DNA of 64,000 nt from Burkholderia cepacia ATCC 25416 (GTDB lineage: Bacteria; Pseudomonadota; Gammaproteobacteria; Burkholderiales; Burkholderiaceae): assembly GCF_001411495.1 (NCBI RefSeq), contig NZ_CP012982.1, positions 310,001 through 374,000 on the forward strand. Reading direction: 5' to 3'. The position numbers and the translations under genes are program-made. Of this stretch, positions 1 to 8,861 are shown in pieces. Positions within the stretch are counted from its first letter, which is position 1, and each line of letters opens with the position of its first letter. The notes beneath the pieces are model-generated. The model worked only from the letters and a program-made list of their open reading frames with translations, was not told where the DNA came from and ran no database searches.

Positions 1-355
1 CGAACGTCAGCACGTCGGCCACGCGGCCCGCCTCGTATGTCGAATCCTTGATGCACAACCCGGCCTCGGCCGTGATCAGCGCCGCGATCTCCGCCGTGCG
101 CGCACGCACGATGTCGGCCGCGCGGCGCAGGATCGCCGCGCGATCGTGGCGCGTGAGCGCCGGCCGGTATGCACGCGCGGCCGCGAACGCGCGCCGCACG
201 TCGTCGAGCGTCGCCTTCGGCACGGTGCCGACCAGTGCGCCGTCGTACGGGTTGCGCACTTCGATCACCGCGTCGCGCCACACGCGCTGCCCGTCGATGC
301 GCAACGCTTCGTGCCGCACGTCGGATGCGGGAATCGGCTTCAGGACCGTGCTCAT
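1..355 (-). CDS. phnY: Aldehyde dehydrogenase, phosphonoacetaldehyde dehydrogenase-like (N-terminal part, runs off the window)
   Basis: Reading leftward from the ATG at 355 gives 118 residues with no stop before the window edge. The protein begins MSTVLKPIPA and continues with VRNPYDGALVGTVPKAT, the N-terminal Rossmann-side segment of NAD(P)-dependent aldehyde dehydrogenases. The later segment, with RPALTRHDRAAIL and KDSTYEAGRVADVLTF, resembles what I remember of Sinorhizobium PhnY, which oxidises phosphonoacetaldehyde to phosphonoacetate. The catalytic Cys and Glu lie beyond the window, so activity cannot be judged. No other phosphonate gene is visible here; they could lie to the left. Another aldehyde dehydrogenase of the same family is possible. 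Confidence 0.6.
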   Translation of the reverse strand, partial: MSTVLKPIPASDVRHEALRIDGQRVWRDAVIEVRNPYDGALVGTVPKATLDDVRRAFAAARAYRPALTRHDRAAILRRAADIVRARTAEIAALITAEAGLCIKDSTYEAGRVADVLTF

Positions 356-414
356 GTCGTCTCCGTTGTCGTGATGCGTGATCGTGGCCACGCTACCGGG
401 TGTCGCGGCGCGCC

Positions 415-756
415 CTACTGCACCACGACCAGCCCTTCGTATTCGAGGCAGCGGCACAACGTCGCCCATGCCGGCGAATCGGGCCACTCGCGCGCGCCGG
501 TGTCGATGCGGATCGGCCGTCCGAATTCGCGCGATGCACACGCCAGCAGCGTGTGCGCGATGCCGCTGCGTCGATAGGCGGGTTCCACGTACAGCCGCGC
601 AAGCGACGGCGATCGCGCGGCACCGCCGCCGCCGTCGTCGATGCCGAGTTCGCCGATCGCCTCGTCGTCGCGATACGCGACCGCCGTCGCGCGTGTGTCG
701 TCGAACACGATGCGGATCACGCGCTCGCAGCGATCCCTGAACACGACGACGTGCAT
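415..756 (-). CDS. GNAT-family N-acetyltransferase
   Basis: A 113-residue single-domain protein. The segment ARLYVEPAYRRSGIAHTLL contains the acetyl-CoA binding loop typical of GNAT enzymes (R-x-x-G-I/V-A), followed by a C-terminal strand ending EGLVVVQ. A longer upstream reading frame exists, but I chose the ATG at 756 because it is preceded by a strong ribosome binding site (AGGGAGGAGG) about 3 to 8 bases away. The gene lies between the aldehyde dehydrogenase (same strand) and the divergent MocR regulator. The substrate is unknown. Confidence 0.8.
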   Translation of the reverse strand: MHVVVFRDRCERVIRIVFDDTRATAVAYRDDEAIGELGIDDGGGGAARSPSLARLYVEPAYRRSGIAHTLLACASREFGRPIRIDTGAREWPDSPAWATLCRCLEYEGLVVVQ

Positions 757-1026
757 GGCCTCCTCCCTTCGCATCACGATGCGGGCGAACGCGATGCGCG
801 CACGCCCTCCCGCGCCCGCGTACCGGGGAGTTATCCGGATCGTCCAGGGGCGACGAGTTGAGTATCGTCTTGCCACGTCGGCGCGCAGTAGTGCCAGACG
901 ACACCTTTCATTGAGTCCACATCCGCGGCGCGACGCGCGTATTCTCGCGAAACCGCGCCTCTCGCGGGCCGCGCGCACCCCGGCGCGCACCGCCTCGCGT
1001 TTCCCGTACCGATCACAGGAGGAAGC

Positions 1027-2553
1027 ATGCCGAGTCGTACCCCGACCGCCCTATGGGCCCAGCAGTTCCGGCGGTCGTCGGCGTCGAGCCTGCAGGACCA
1101 GATCCGGCGGATGCTCGTGGCCGCGATCCTCGACGGCCAGCTCGCCCCCGATGCCGCGCTGCCGTCGAGCCGCGAGCTCGCCGACCAGCTCGGCGTCGCG
1201 CGCAACACCGTCGTGCTCGCGTACCAGATGCTCGTCGAGGAGGGCTACCTGATCTCGCGCGAACGCAGCGGGCACTTCGTGAACCCGAAGATGCTCGAGG
1301 GCGTGCCCGGCTTCGCGGCGGCCAAGCCCGGCGAGAAACCGGACGGCGACGACGACACGCCGGGCCGCCCTGCGTGGGAAAAGCGCATCGCGCATCCGCC
1401 GTCGAGGCAGCGCAACATCGTGAAGCCCGCGAACTGGCAGCACTACGAATTTCCGTTCATCTACGGGCAATTCGACCAGTCGCTGTTTCCGACCAACGAC
1501 TGGCGCGAATGCTGCCTGAAGGCGCTGTCGGTGATGGAGATCCGCAACTGGGCGCCCGACCTGATCGAGCGCGACGACGAATCGCTGATCCAGCAGATCC
1601 GCACGCGCGTGCTGCCGCGGCGCGGCGTGTTCGCGATGCCCGACGAGATCGTCGTCACGAACGGCTGCCAGCAGGCGCTGTACCTGATCGCGGACCTGCT
1701 GTGCGGCAAGCACACGACGGTCGGCTTCGAGAATCCCGGCTATCCCGACGCGCGCAACATCTTCGAGAACCGCAACGCGCGGCTGCTGCCGCTGCCCGTC
1801 GACGGCCACGGGATCGCGCCCGATGCGCTCGCCGATACGCTGGCGCGCTGCGACTACGTGTACGTGACGCCGAGCCACCAGTGCCCGACCACCGCGACGA
1901 TGCCGGTCGAACGCCGCCGCGCGCTGCTCGACTGCGCGCGGCAGCACGATTTCGTGATCATCGAGGACGACTACGAGAGCGAGAACACGTTCTCCGGCAC
2001 GCCGCATCCGGCACTGAAGAGCCTCGACACGGCCGACCGCGTGATCTACGTCGGCAGCCTGTCGAAGACGTTCGCGCCGGGGCTGCGGCTCGGCTACGTG
2101 GTCGGGCCGCGCGAGCTGATCCGCGAGTTGCGCGCGCTGCGGCGGCTGATGGTGCGCCATCCGGTCGCGTATATCCAGCGTGCGTTCGCAACCTTTCTCG
2201 CGCTCGGTCATCACGACGCGCTGCTGCGCCGGCTCGCGCATGCGTACAGCGAGCGCTCGCAGGCACTGATGGCCGCGCTCGACGCGCATCTGCCGGAAGC
2301 GCGTCATGTGCGTGTGACGGGCGGTGCGTCGTGCTGGGTCGAGGGGCCGCCGTGGCTCGATGCCACGCGCCTCGCGACCGACGCGCAGGCGGCCGGCATC
2401 CTCATCGAGCCGGGGAACGTGTTCTTCATGGACGATACGGGCGACGCGCGACGCTGCTTCCGGATGGGGTTCTCCGCGATTCCGCTCGAGCGGATCGAGC
2501 CGGGCGTGCGGGCGCTGGCGCAGTGCGTGCGGGCGCAGAAGCCGGGCGCCTGA
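1027..2553 (+). CDS. MocR/PdxR-type transcriptional regulator (GntR HTH fused to aminotransferase-like domain)
   Basis: A 508-residue protein. Residues ~18-85 form a GntR winged helix-turn-helix (ALPSSRELADQLGVARNTV, then LVEEGYLISRERSGHFV). The rest is a fold-type I aminotransferase domain with the PLP-lysine in SLSKTFAPGLRLGY (K347 by counting from the ATG). This fusion defines the MocR subfamily, in which PLP or a PLP adduct acts as effector; TauR, GabR and PdxR are examples. The start is well supported by AGGAGGAAGC in front of the ATG. It is divergent from the GNAT gene. No neighbour clearly identifies its target. TauR-like control of sulfonate genes is possible given xsc 4 kb downstream, but that is speculation. 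Confidence 0.9.
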   Translation: MPSRTPTALWAQQFRRSSASSLQDQIRRMLVAAILDGQLAPDAALPSSRELADQLGVARNTVVLAYQMLVEEGYLISRERSGHFVNPKMLEGVPGFAAAKPGEKPDGDDDTPGRPAWEKRIAHPPSRQRNIVKPANWQHYEFPFIYGQFDQSLFPTNDWRECCLKALSVMEIRNWAPDLIERDDESLIQQIRTRVLPRRGVFAMPDEIVVTNGCQQALYLIADLLCGKHTTVGFENPGYPDARNIFENRNARLLPLPVDGHGIAPDALADTLARCDYVYVTPSHQCPTTATMPVERRRALLDCARQHDFVIIEDDYESENTFSGTPHPALKSLDTADRVIYVGSLSKTFAPGLRLGYVVGPRELIRELRALRRLMVRHPVAYIQRAFATFLALGHHDALLRRLAHAYSERSQALMAALDAHLPEARHVRVTGGASCWVEGPPWLDATRLATDAQAAGILIEPGNVFFMDDTGDARRCFRMGFSAIPLERIEPGVRALAQCVRAQKPGA

Positions 2554-3078
2554 CCGGATGCGGAAGGGCGTCGCGCCACCGATTGCGTGACCGCCCTCGC
2601 CCATCGTGCACAATCACGCATCCGGAAACGATCCCGACTTTCGTTGCGCGGCAAGCATGTCGCCGGTTTCGCGCGCGTCGCTCCCGTGCGACGCGCGCAG
2701 GTGCCGATCGTAACGATCGATCGGGTTGCGCTGCCGGCAGCAGGCTGCCTTTCGGGTAGAGGTCGCGTTCACGTGCGCACGCAACGTGCGCGGCCCCCGA
2801 TCGGCACGTTGTATCTCGCCTTGTCGTAGAACCCTGCATTCGCCACGTACTCACTGAATCCGTTGCACCCGCCGATACCGCGCCACCGCCTGCGCATCGT
2901 TTCCACTCGTTTAGTAAATCTAATAAAAACATTACAAATCCGTTATTCGGATTGACAGCGAATTCATACGAATCCTAGTGTTACGACGCAACACGACAGC
3001 AACAACCCACAGCGATCCCGGGATTCGATCGTCGGGATCGTCAAGGCAAAAAGGCATCTCCGACTGGAGGGGACGATC
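2554..3078. other. Intergenic region upstream of the GH92 gene
   Basis: About 525 bases with no convincing gene. The first 350 bases are GC-rich and featureless to me. The last ~170 bases turn AT-rich (2909-2960), as expected for a promoter of the downstream lipoprotein gene, and contain a perfect inverted repeat listed separately. Confidence 0.6.
2937..2953. promoter_or_regulatory. Perfect inverted repeat AATCCG-N5-CGGATT, candidate operator
   Basis: The sequence AATCCGTTATTCGGATT lies in an AT-rich patch about 126 bases before the GH92 start codon. There is no T-tract after it, so an operator is more likely than a terminator. The binding protein is unknown. Confidence 0.35.
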
Positions 3079-5973
3079 ATGAGTCGATTCACGACGCTCG
3101 CGGCGTTGCTGGCCGCGGCGTGCGCATTGAGCGGGTGCGGAGGCGGTGACGGCAGCGACGGAACAGCGGCGTCGATACTGGCAGCACACCCGGCGGAATC
3201 GTCGGCCGGTGCGGCCGACACGACCAACCTCGACGACAACCGCAGCCTGTCGTTGACGCAGTATGTCGACCCGCTGATCGGCACGCTCGCGAGCAATTCG
3301 CCGAACCCGGTGCCGGCGGGACAGGCCGGCAGCGTCGTGCCGGCCGCCGGGCTGCCGTCGGGCATGGTGCAATGGGCGCCCGACACCAACACCACGCCGG
3401 CGCCGAACGACAGCAAGGAACCGAACTCGCCGGCCGGCTATTACTACGACCTCCATTCGATCCAGGGTTTCAGCGTCACGCACATGCCGGGCGCCGGCTG
3501 CAGCGGCAACAACGGCGAATTCCCGGTCATGCCGACCACCGACGCGGCCCAGCTCGTTCCAACATTCAGTCATGCGAATGAAACGGCCCGGCCCGGCTAC
3601 TACTCGGTCGTGCTCGATTCGCAGATCAAGGTGGAACTGACCGCCACCCTGCGCACCGGCTTCGGCAGGTTCACCTACCCGGCCGGCAAACCCGCGCTGC
3701 TGGTACTCGACGCGACGCGCACCAATACGAAGACCTCGACCACCGGCGCGATTACGCAGGTTTCCGACAGCGCCATCTCGGGCAGCACGATCGGCGGCGG
3801 CTTCTGCGGCAACTCGGTGCCGGTACCCGTCTACTTCTATGCCGCGTTCGACCAGGCGTTCACGTCGGCGTCGATCTCGCACGGCGTGGCGCAGCTCGGC
3901 TTCCGTCCCGGCCAGGCGGTCAGGATGAAGATCGGCATTTCGTACGTCAGCGCCGCCAATGCAAAGGCCAACCTCGACGCGGAAAATCGCGGCTGGGACT
4001 TCGAGGGCGTGCGCACGCAGGCAGACAGAATCTGGAACGAGCGCCTCAACGCGATCCGCGTGGCGGGCGGGACGCTGGACGCGAAGAAGAAGTTCTACAC
4101 GGCGCTCTATCACGCGCTGTGGGCGCCCAGCATCTTCAGCGACGCGAACGGCCAGTACATCGGCTTCGACAATACCGTGCACCAGCTCGCCAAAGGCCAG
4201 AACGCGCAGTATTCGTCGTTCTCGGGCTGGGACATCTACCGTTCGCTGATCCAGCTCAAGTCGATCCTCGCGCCGTCCGAAACCAGCGACATGATCCAGT
4301 CGCTGGTCAACGACGCCGATCAGTGCGGCGCGATTCCGCACTGGGTCAACGACAACGTCGAGGACGGCGTGATGCCGGGCGATGCCGGTTCGCTGATCGT
4401 TTCGAGCGCCTACGCATTCGGCGCGCGGCGCTTCGATACGCGCTCCGCGCTGCAGCACATGGTGAAGATGGCGAACATCCCCGGCACCGCCTGCAACAAC
4501 GTGACCACCAACGGCGGCCGCGCGAGCTACCTGCAGGGCGGCTACATCACCGGCGGCGAGTGGGGGCAGGCTTCGTCGACGCTCGAATACACGAGCAGCG
4601 ACTTCGCGATCTCGCGCTTTGCCGGCGCACTCGGCGATACCGCCACGCAGCGCATGCTGCTGAGCCGCTCGGCCTACTGGCAGAACCTGCTCAACACCGC
4701 GCTGACGCCGCCGCTGATCGCGGCGCGGCAATCGAACGGTGCGTGGATACCCGAAACGCCGGGCAGCGGCGACAACTACGTGGAAGGCAATGCCGAACAG
4801 TACACGTGGATGGTGCCGTACGACGCGGCCGGCCTGTTCGCGCAGCTCGGCGGCAACACGGCCGTGACGTCGCGCCTCGACCAGTTCTTCACGGTGCTCA
4901 ATGCCGGCCTGAGCCTGCCGAATTTCTACATGGGCAACGAGCCGACCTTCGAGGTGCCGTGGCTTTACAACTGGGCCGCGCAACCGTCGGGCACGCAGCG
5001 CGTGGTACAGCAGATCATGGCCAGCGCGTTCGGCACCGGCCCCGACGGCTTGCCGGGCAACGACGACCTCGGCGCCGTGTCGGGCTGGTATGTGTGGGGC
5101 GCGCTGGGCCTGTACCCGCAGATCCCCGGCGTCGCGGGCCTGGCGATCGGCAGCCCGCAGTTCCCGCAGATCGACGTGCGGCTCGGCAACGGCCACACGT
5201 GGCGGATCCGTGCCGCAGGCGCACCGGCCTCGAGCTACGTGCAGTCACTGTCGATCAACGGTCGTGCCCACCCTGCCGCATGGGTCGCCTATGACGACAT
5301 CGCCGATGGTGCGACGCTGCACTTCGCGATGGGCAGCGCACCGTCCCGATGGGGCGCACAGGCGCAGCCGCCGTCGTTCGGCGTACCGGTGGCGCTCAAC
5401 GCGGCCGACAGCTACAACAACCGTGGCTTCAGCATGGACGGTGCGACCAATACCGACGGCCAGGGCGCGGACTTCGACGGCAGCCTGTTCAGCTACTCGG
5501 TCAATGCGCTCGGCGCGGCGGGCGTGCAGCCCGGCAAGCCGTTCGCGGTGGCCGGCGCCACCGTGACGGTGGCGGGCGGGCCGCTCTCGCTCGACAACAC
5601 CGTGACCGTCGGACAGACCGTGATGCTGCCGCCGGGATCGGCCGGCACCGGCGTCGTGGTGCTCGGTTCGTCCAACAACGGCCCGAGCAGCGGGATCGCG
5701 CAGCTGAACTTCGCGGACGGGTCGAGTCAGGCCGTCACGCTGGCCTTCGACGACTGGACCCTGAACGGCGGCAGCGCGAGCCCACGCTCGACGGTGGCCG
5801 TCACGATGGCCTATCGCAATGCCGGCAACGGCCAGCAGGACAACGTCAAGACCTACATCTTCGCGCAGAAGATTCCGGTGCCGCCCGGCAAGGTGGTGAC
5901 GAGTATCGTGCTGCCGCGGCAGGTCAGCGCCGGCAAGATGCACGTGTTCGGTATCGGCATGACGGCATCGTGA
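3079..5973 (+). CDS. GH92-family alpha-mannosidase-like lipoprotein
   Basis: A 964-residue exported lipoprotein. The N-terminus is a type II signal peptide with lipobox LSGC (Cys20). GH92 hallmarks follow in order: TQYVDPLIGT near residue 60, GFSVTHMPGAGC, EQYTWMVPYDAAGL, GNEPTFEVPWLYNW, and LPGNDDLGAVSGWYVWGALG. GH92 enzymes are calcium-dependent exo-alpha-mannosidases acting on N-glycans or mannans. The expected GNEPDHHIP-type motif reads GNEPTFEVP here, so specificity may differ. About 190 residues after the GH92 core (from ~775) form an extra beta-rich domain containing SYNNRGFSMDG, possibly carbohydrate-binding. The start is supported by GGAGGGG nine bases upstream. It stands alone, with no sugar transporter nearby. 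Confidence 0.85.
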   Translation: MSRFTTLAALLAAACALSGCGGGDGSDGTAASILAAHPAESSAGAADTTNLDDNRSLSLTQYVDPLIGTLASNSPNPVPAGQAGSVVPAAGLPSGMVQWAPDTNTTPAPNDSKEPNSPAGYYYDLHSIQGFSVTHMPGAGCSGNNGEFPVMPTTDAAQLVPTFSHANETARPGYYSVVLDSQIKVELTATLRTGFGRFTYPAGKPALLVLDATRTNTKTSTTGAITQVSDSAISGSTIGGGFCGNSVPVPVYFYAAFDQAFTSASISHGVAQLGFRPGQAVRMKIGISYVSAANAKANLDAENRGWDFEGVRTQADRIWNERLNAIRVAGGTLDAKKKFYTALYHALWAPSIFSDANGQYIGFDNTVHQLAKGQNAQYSSFSGWDIYRSLIQLKSILAPSETSDMIQSLVNDADQCGAIPHWVNDNVEDGVMPGDAGSLIVSSAYAFGARRFDTRSALQHMVKMANIPGTACNNVTTNGGRASYLQGGYITGGEWGQASSTLEYTSSDFAISRFAGALGDTATQRMLLSRSAYWQNLLNTALTPPLIAARQSNGAWIPETPGSGDNYVEGNAEQYTWMVPYDAAGLFAQLGGNTAVTSRLDQFFTVLNAGLSLPNFYMGNEPTFEVPWLYNWAAQPSGTQRVVQQIMASAFGTGPDGLPGNDDLGAVSGWYVWGALGLYPQIPGVAGLAIGSPQFPQIDVRLGNGHTWRIRAAGAPASSYVQSLSINGRAHPAAWVAYDDIADGATLHFAMGSAPSRWGAQAQPPSFGVPVALNAADSYNNRGFSMDGATNTDGQGADFDGSLFSYSVNALGAAGVQPGKPFAVAGATVTVAGGPLSLDNTVTVGQTVMLPPGSAGTGVVVLGSSNNGPSSGIAQLNFADGSSQAVTLAFDDWTLNGGSASPRSTVAVTMAYRNAGNGQQDNVKTYIFAQKIPVPPGKVVTSIVLPRQVSAGKMHVFGIGMTAS

Positions 5974-5986
5974 TGCCCGCATGACC

Positions 5987-6027
5987 GGCGGGGGCGGCAC
6001 ATCGCGCGCGACGATGTGCCCCCCGCC
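5987..6027 (+). terminator. Strong GC-rich hairpin after the GH92 gene
   Basis: GGCGGGGGCGGCACATCG pairs with CGATGTGCCCCCCGCC around a seven-base loop, with one small bulge. It begins 13 bases after the GH92 stop. No T-run follows, so it is either a weak intrinsic terminator or an mRNA 3' end stabiliser. Confidence 0.5.
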
Positions 6028-6347
6028 TCCTCCCGCTTGCCCGCGTCGCGGGTCCCGCTCCAACGGCGGCCGAATCCCTCGTCCGCCATTTTCCGTGCAC
6101 GCCACGTTCGCCGACCTGGTTCGCCGTCGCGTCATGCGAGACGGCACGACACCGGTTCAAGCCGTGCGTCCCGCCACGTCGGGAGGCCCGTGAACGCTCG
6201 AACGTGCCCGGCATCCGCCGCTGGCCCAACCGAATCCCCCGAACTGGCGCTACCGCCAGAAACGAGCGCTCACTAACGTGTCGATACCGCGTGCCGCATG
6301 CGCGCCAGCGCCCTGCGCACCGCCCACCATTCGACAGGAGACACGTT
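6028..6347. other. Intergenic region before the SnoaL-like gene
   Basis: About 320 GC-rich bases. Short open frames here have no ribosome binding site or recognisable protein. It presumably holds the promoter of the following gene; I could not pick out convincing -35/-10 boxes. Confidence 0.5.
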
Positions 6348-6746
6348 ATGTCCGATACGCTCACCGCCCCCGTCACGGCCGCCACGCTCGCGGCGTTTTC
6401 CGACGCATTCAACCGGCATGACGCGCATGCGCTGATGGGCTTCATGACCGAGGACTGCGTATTCGACGCAGCCGGCGGCCCCGACATCCACGGCACGCGC
6501 TTCGTCGGCCGCGATGCCGTGCGCGCCGCGTTCGAAGCCGTGTTCAAGACCTTCCCCGACGCGCACTGGGGCCATGGCCGCCACTACGTGACCGGCGAGC
6601 GCGGCGTGTCCGAGTGGGTGTTCACCGGCACGCACGCCGAAGGCTGGCGCATCGAGGCCGAAGGCTGCGACCTGTTCGAATTCCGCGACGGGCTGATCGC
6701 CGTCAAGCGTGCGTTCCGCAAGGAACGGCCGAAGCAGCCGGCCTGA
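6348..6746 (+). CDS. SnoaL-like / nuclear transport factor 2 fold protein
   Basis: A 132-residue protein with the SnoaL-like polyketide cyclase/ketosteroid isomerase fold. FSDAFNRHDAHALMGFMTEDCVFDAAGG is the characteristic first helix and strand, followed by GRDAVRAAFEAVF and the curved-sheet segment DLFEFRDGLIAVKRAFRKE. The start is the ATG at 6348 behind ACAGGAGAC; the frame is open 48 codons further upstream but without a start signal. Members bind or isomerise small hydrophobic molecules, and function cannot be inferred from fold alone. It sits 160 bases before xsc on the same strand, but the operators between them argue for a separate xsc transcript. Confidence 0.75.
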   Translation: MSDTLTAPVTAATLAAFSDAFNRHDAHALMGFMTEDCVFDAAGGPDIHGTRFVGRDAVRAAFEAVFKTFPDAHWGHGRHYVTGERGVSEWVFTGTHAEGWRIEAEGCDLFEFRDGLIAVKRAFRKERPKQPA

Positions 6747-6783
6747 GCGCACCACTCGGGGCCACCGCACCCGCGCGCATTTT

Positions 6784-6803
6784 GAAACGAATCAATTCAT
6801 TTC
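6784..6803. promoter_or_regulatory. 20-bp imperfect palindrome upstream of the xsc promoter
   Basis: GAAACGAATCAATTCATTTC has nine-base arms with one mismatch around a CA centre, in the only AT-rich stretch of the region. It lies about 33 bases upstream of the proposed -35 box, a position suited to an activator site or a second operator. Confidence 0.45.
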
Positions 6804-6835
6804 ATTCCACATTTCCCCGCAGCAGATGGAATGAC

Positions 6836-6863
6836 TTGACCGGCTTTTCCCGGTAAATAGCAT
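6836..6863 (+). promoter_or_regulatory. Candidate sigma-70 promoter of xsc
   Basis: TTGACC (6836-6841) and TAGCAT (6858-6863) are separated by 16 bases, about 45 bases before the xsc start codon. The same TAGCAT hexamer precedes a related operator upstream of soeA. Confidence 0.45.
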
Positions 6864-6865
6864 CT

Positions 6866-6880
6866 GGAACAAGACGTTCC
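6866..6880. promoter_or_regulatory. GGAAC-N5-GTTCC inverted repeat, candidate IclR-type operator of xsc
   Basis: GGAACAAGACGTTCC has perfect five-base arms and begins two bases after the proposed -10 box, so it would cover the transcription start, as a repressor site does. A second exact GGAAC-N5-GTTCC lies between the cobS-like and IclR genes at 13536-13550. The binding protein is inferred, not shown. Confidence 0.55.
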
Positions 6881-6906
6881 GTTAATTGAACAATCGGAGA
6901 CAACCC

Positions 6907-8724
6907 ATGAGCGAACAATCCACTTCCCTGCGTGCATCGGCCAGCGGTCCGCAGGACATGACGCCGTCCGAAGCCTTCGTCGAGACCCTCGCGGCCAACG
7001 GCGTGACCGACATGTTCGGCATCATGGGCTCCGCGTTCATGGACGCGATGGACATCTTCGCGCCCGCCGGCATCCGCCTGATCCCGGTCGTGCACGAACA
7101 GGGCGCGGGCCACATGGCCGACGGTTATGCGCGCGTGTCGGGCCGCCACGGCGTCGTGATCGGCCAGAACGGCCCCGGCATCAGCAATTGCGTGACGGCG
7201 ATCGCGGCCGCGTACTGGGCACACAGCCCGGTCGTGATCGTCACGCCGGAAGCCGGCACGATGGGCATCGGCCTCGGCGGTTTCCAGGAAGCGAACCAGC
7301 TGCCGATGTTCCAGGAATTCACGAAGTACCAGGGCCACGTCACGCACCCGGCGCGGATGGCCGAATTCACCGCGCGCTGCTTCGACCGCGCGCAGGCCGA
7401 GATGGGCCCGACCCAGCTGAACATCCCGCGCGACTACTTCTACGGCAAGGTCAAGGTCGAGATTCCGCAACCGCGCCGGCTCGATCGCGGTGCCGGCGGC
7501 GAACAGAGCCTCGACGATGCGGCCGCGCTGATCGCGCAGGCGAAGTTCCCGGTGATCATCTCGGGCGGCGGCGTCGTGATGGCCGATGCGATCGAGGAAT
7601 GCAAGGCGCTCGCCGAACGGCTCGGCGCACCGGTCGTCAACAGCTACCTGCACAACGACTCGTTCCCGGCGAACCATCCGCTGTGGTGCGGCCCGCTCGG
7701 TTACCAGGGCTCGAAGGCCGCGATGAAACTGCTGTCGCGCGCGGACGTCGTGATCGCGCTCGGCTCGCGTCTCGGGCCGTTCGGCACGCTGCCGCAGCAC
7801 GGGATGGACTACTGGCCGAAGGACGCGAAGATCATCCAGATCGACGCGGACCACAAGATGCTCGGCCTCGTGAAGAAGATCTCGGTGGGCATCTGCGGCG
7901 ATGCGAAGGCGGCGGCCATCGCGCTCACGCAACGCCTCGAAGGCCGCACGCTCGCGTGCGACGGCTCGCGCGGCGATCGCGCCGACCAGATCGCGACCGA
8001 AAAGGCCGCGTGGGAAAAGGAACTCGACGACTGGACGCACGAGCGCGACGCGTACAGCCTCGACATGATCGAGGAGCAGAAGCACGAGAAGCCGTTCAGC
8101 GGCGGCCAGTACCTGCATCCGCGCCAGGTGCTGCGCGAGCTCGAGAAGGCGATGCCCGAGGACGTGATGGTGTCGACCGACATCGGCAACATCAACTCGG
8201 TTGCGAACAGCTACCTGCGCTTCAACAAGCCGCGCAGCTTCTTCGCGGCGATGAGCTGGGGCAACTGCGGTTATGCGTTCCCGACGATCATCGGCGCGAA
8301 GGTCGCCGCACCGCATCGTCCGGCCGTGTCGTATGCGGGCGACGGCGCGTGGGGCATGAGCCTGATGGAAACGATGACCTGCGTGCGCCACAACATCCCT
8401 GTCACCGCCGTCGTGTTCCACAACCGCCAGTGGGGCGCGGAGAAGAAGAACCAGGTCGACTTCTACAACCGCCGCTTCGTCGCGGGCGAACTCGACAACC
8501 AGAGCTTCGCGGCGATCGCGCGCGCGATGGGCGCCGAAGGGATCACGGTCGACCGCCTCGAGGACGTCGGCCCCGCGCTCAAGCGCGCGATCGACATGCA
8601 GATGAACGAAGGCAAGACCACGATCATCGAGATCATGTGCACGCGTGAACTCGGCGATCCGTTCCGCCGCGATGCGCTGTCGAAGCCGGTACGCATGCTC
8701 GACAAGTACAAGGACTACGTGTGA
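6907..8724 (+). CDS. xsc: Sulfoacetaldehyde acetyltransferase
   Basis: A 605-residue thiamine-diphosphate enzyme that converts sulfoacetaldehyde and phosphate to acetyl phosphate and sulfite, the key desulfonation step in taurine and related C2-sulfonate catabolism. The N-terminal ThDP domain shows TPSEAFVETLAANGVTDMFG, the conserved Glu in VVHEQGAGHMADGY, and GGFQEANQLPMF. The C-terminal ThDP-binding part has GDGAWGMSLMETMTC, then NRQWGAEKKNQVDFYN, which is typical of Xsc rather than of acetolactate synthase. A TTG seven codons upstream also opens the frame; I prefer the ATG at 6907, behind CGGAGACAACCC. It is followed by pta and a TauE-type permease, as in known sulfonate clusters. Confidence 0.93.
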   Translation: MSEQSTSLRASASGPQDMTPSEAFVETLAANGVTDMFGIMGSAFMDAMDIFAPAGIRLIPVVHEQGAGHMADGYARVSGRHGVVIGQNGPGISNCVTAIAAAYWAHSPVVIVTPEAGTMGIGLGGFQEANQLPMFQEFTKYQGHVTHPARMAEFTARCFDRAQAEMGPTQLNIPRDYFYGKVKVEIPQPRRLDRGAGGEQSLDDAAALIAQAKFPVIISGGGVVMADAIEECKALAERLGAPVVNSYLHNDSFPANHPLWCGPLGYQGSKAAMKLLSRADVVIALGSRLGPFGTLPQHGMDYWPKDAKIIQIDADHKMLGLVKKISVGICGDAKAAAIALTQRLEGRTLACDGSRGDRADQIATEKAAWEKELDDWTHERDAYSLDMIEEQKHEKPFSGGQYLHPRQVLRELEKAMPEDVMVSTDIGNINSVANSYLRFNKPRSFFAAMSWGNCGYAFPTIIGAKVAAPHRPAVSYAGDGAWGMSLMETMTCVRHNIPVTAVVFHNRQWGAEKKNQVDFYNRRFVAGELDNQSFAAIARAMGAEGITVDRLEDVGPALKRAIDMQMNEGKTTIIEIMCTRELGDPFRRDALSKPVRMLDKYKDYV

Positions 8725-8748
8725 GCCCGCGTCGCTGACGCACCCGCG

Positions 8749-8778
8749 TCAGGCCGCGCGCATCGCCGCGCGGCCTGA
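8749..8778 (+). terminator. Perfect 12-bp stem-loop between xsc and pta
   Basis: TCAGGCCGCGCG (8749-8760) and its exact complement (8767-8778) flank a six-base loop in the 137-base xsc-pta gap. There is no T-tract. It could cause partial termination or protect the xsc message, setting a higher xsc:pta ratio. Confidence 0.45.
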
Positions 8779-8861
8779 ACCCGGCCGGACGCCGTGCCCC
8801 GTGCGGGCCGCCGCATCCGGCCGTTTTTCCTTCCCGTGTTCCATTCCTCAGCGAGCGAACG

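Noticed and set aside
2932-5196. A 754-codon open frame antisense to the GH92 gene
   Set aside because: Composition is Arg/Val/Ala-rich with no domain or ribosome site; it mirrors the high GC at third positions of the real gene.
6886-6906. TTG at 6886 as the start of xsc
   Set aside because: It falls close to the proposed operator and lacks a ribosome site; the ATG at 6907 has one.
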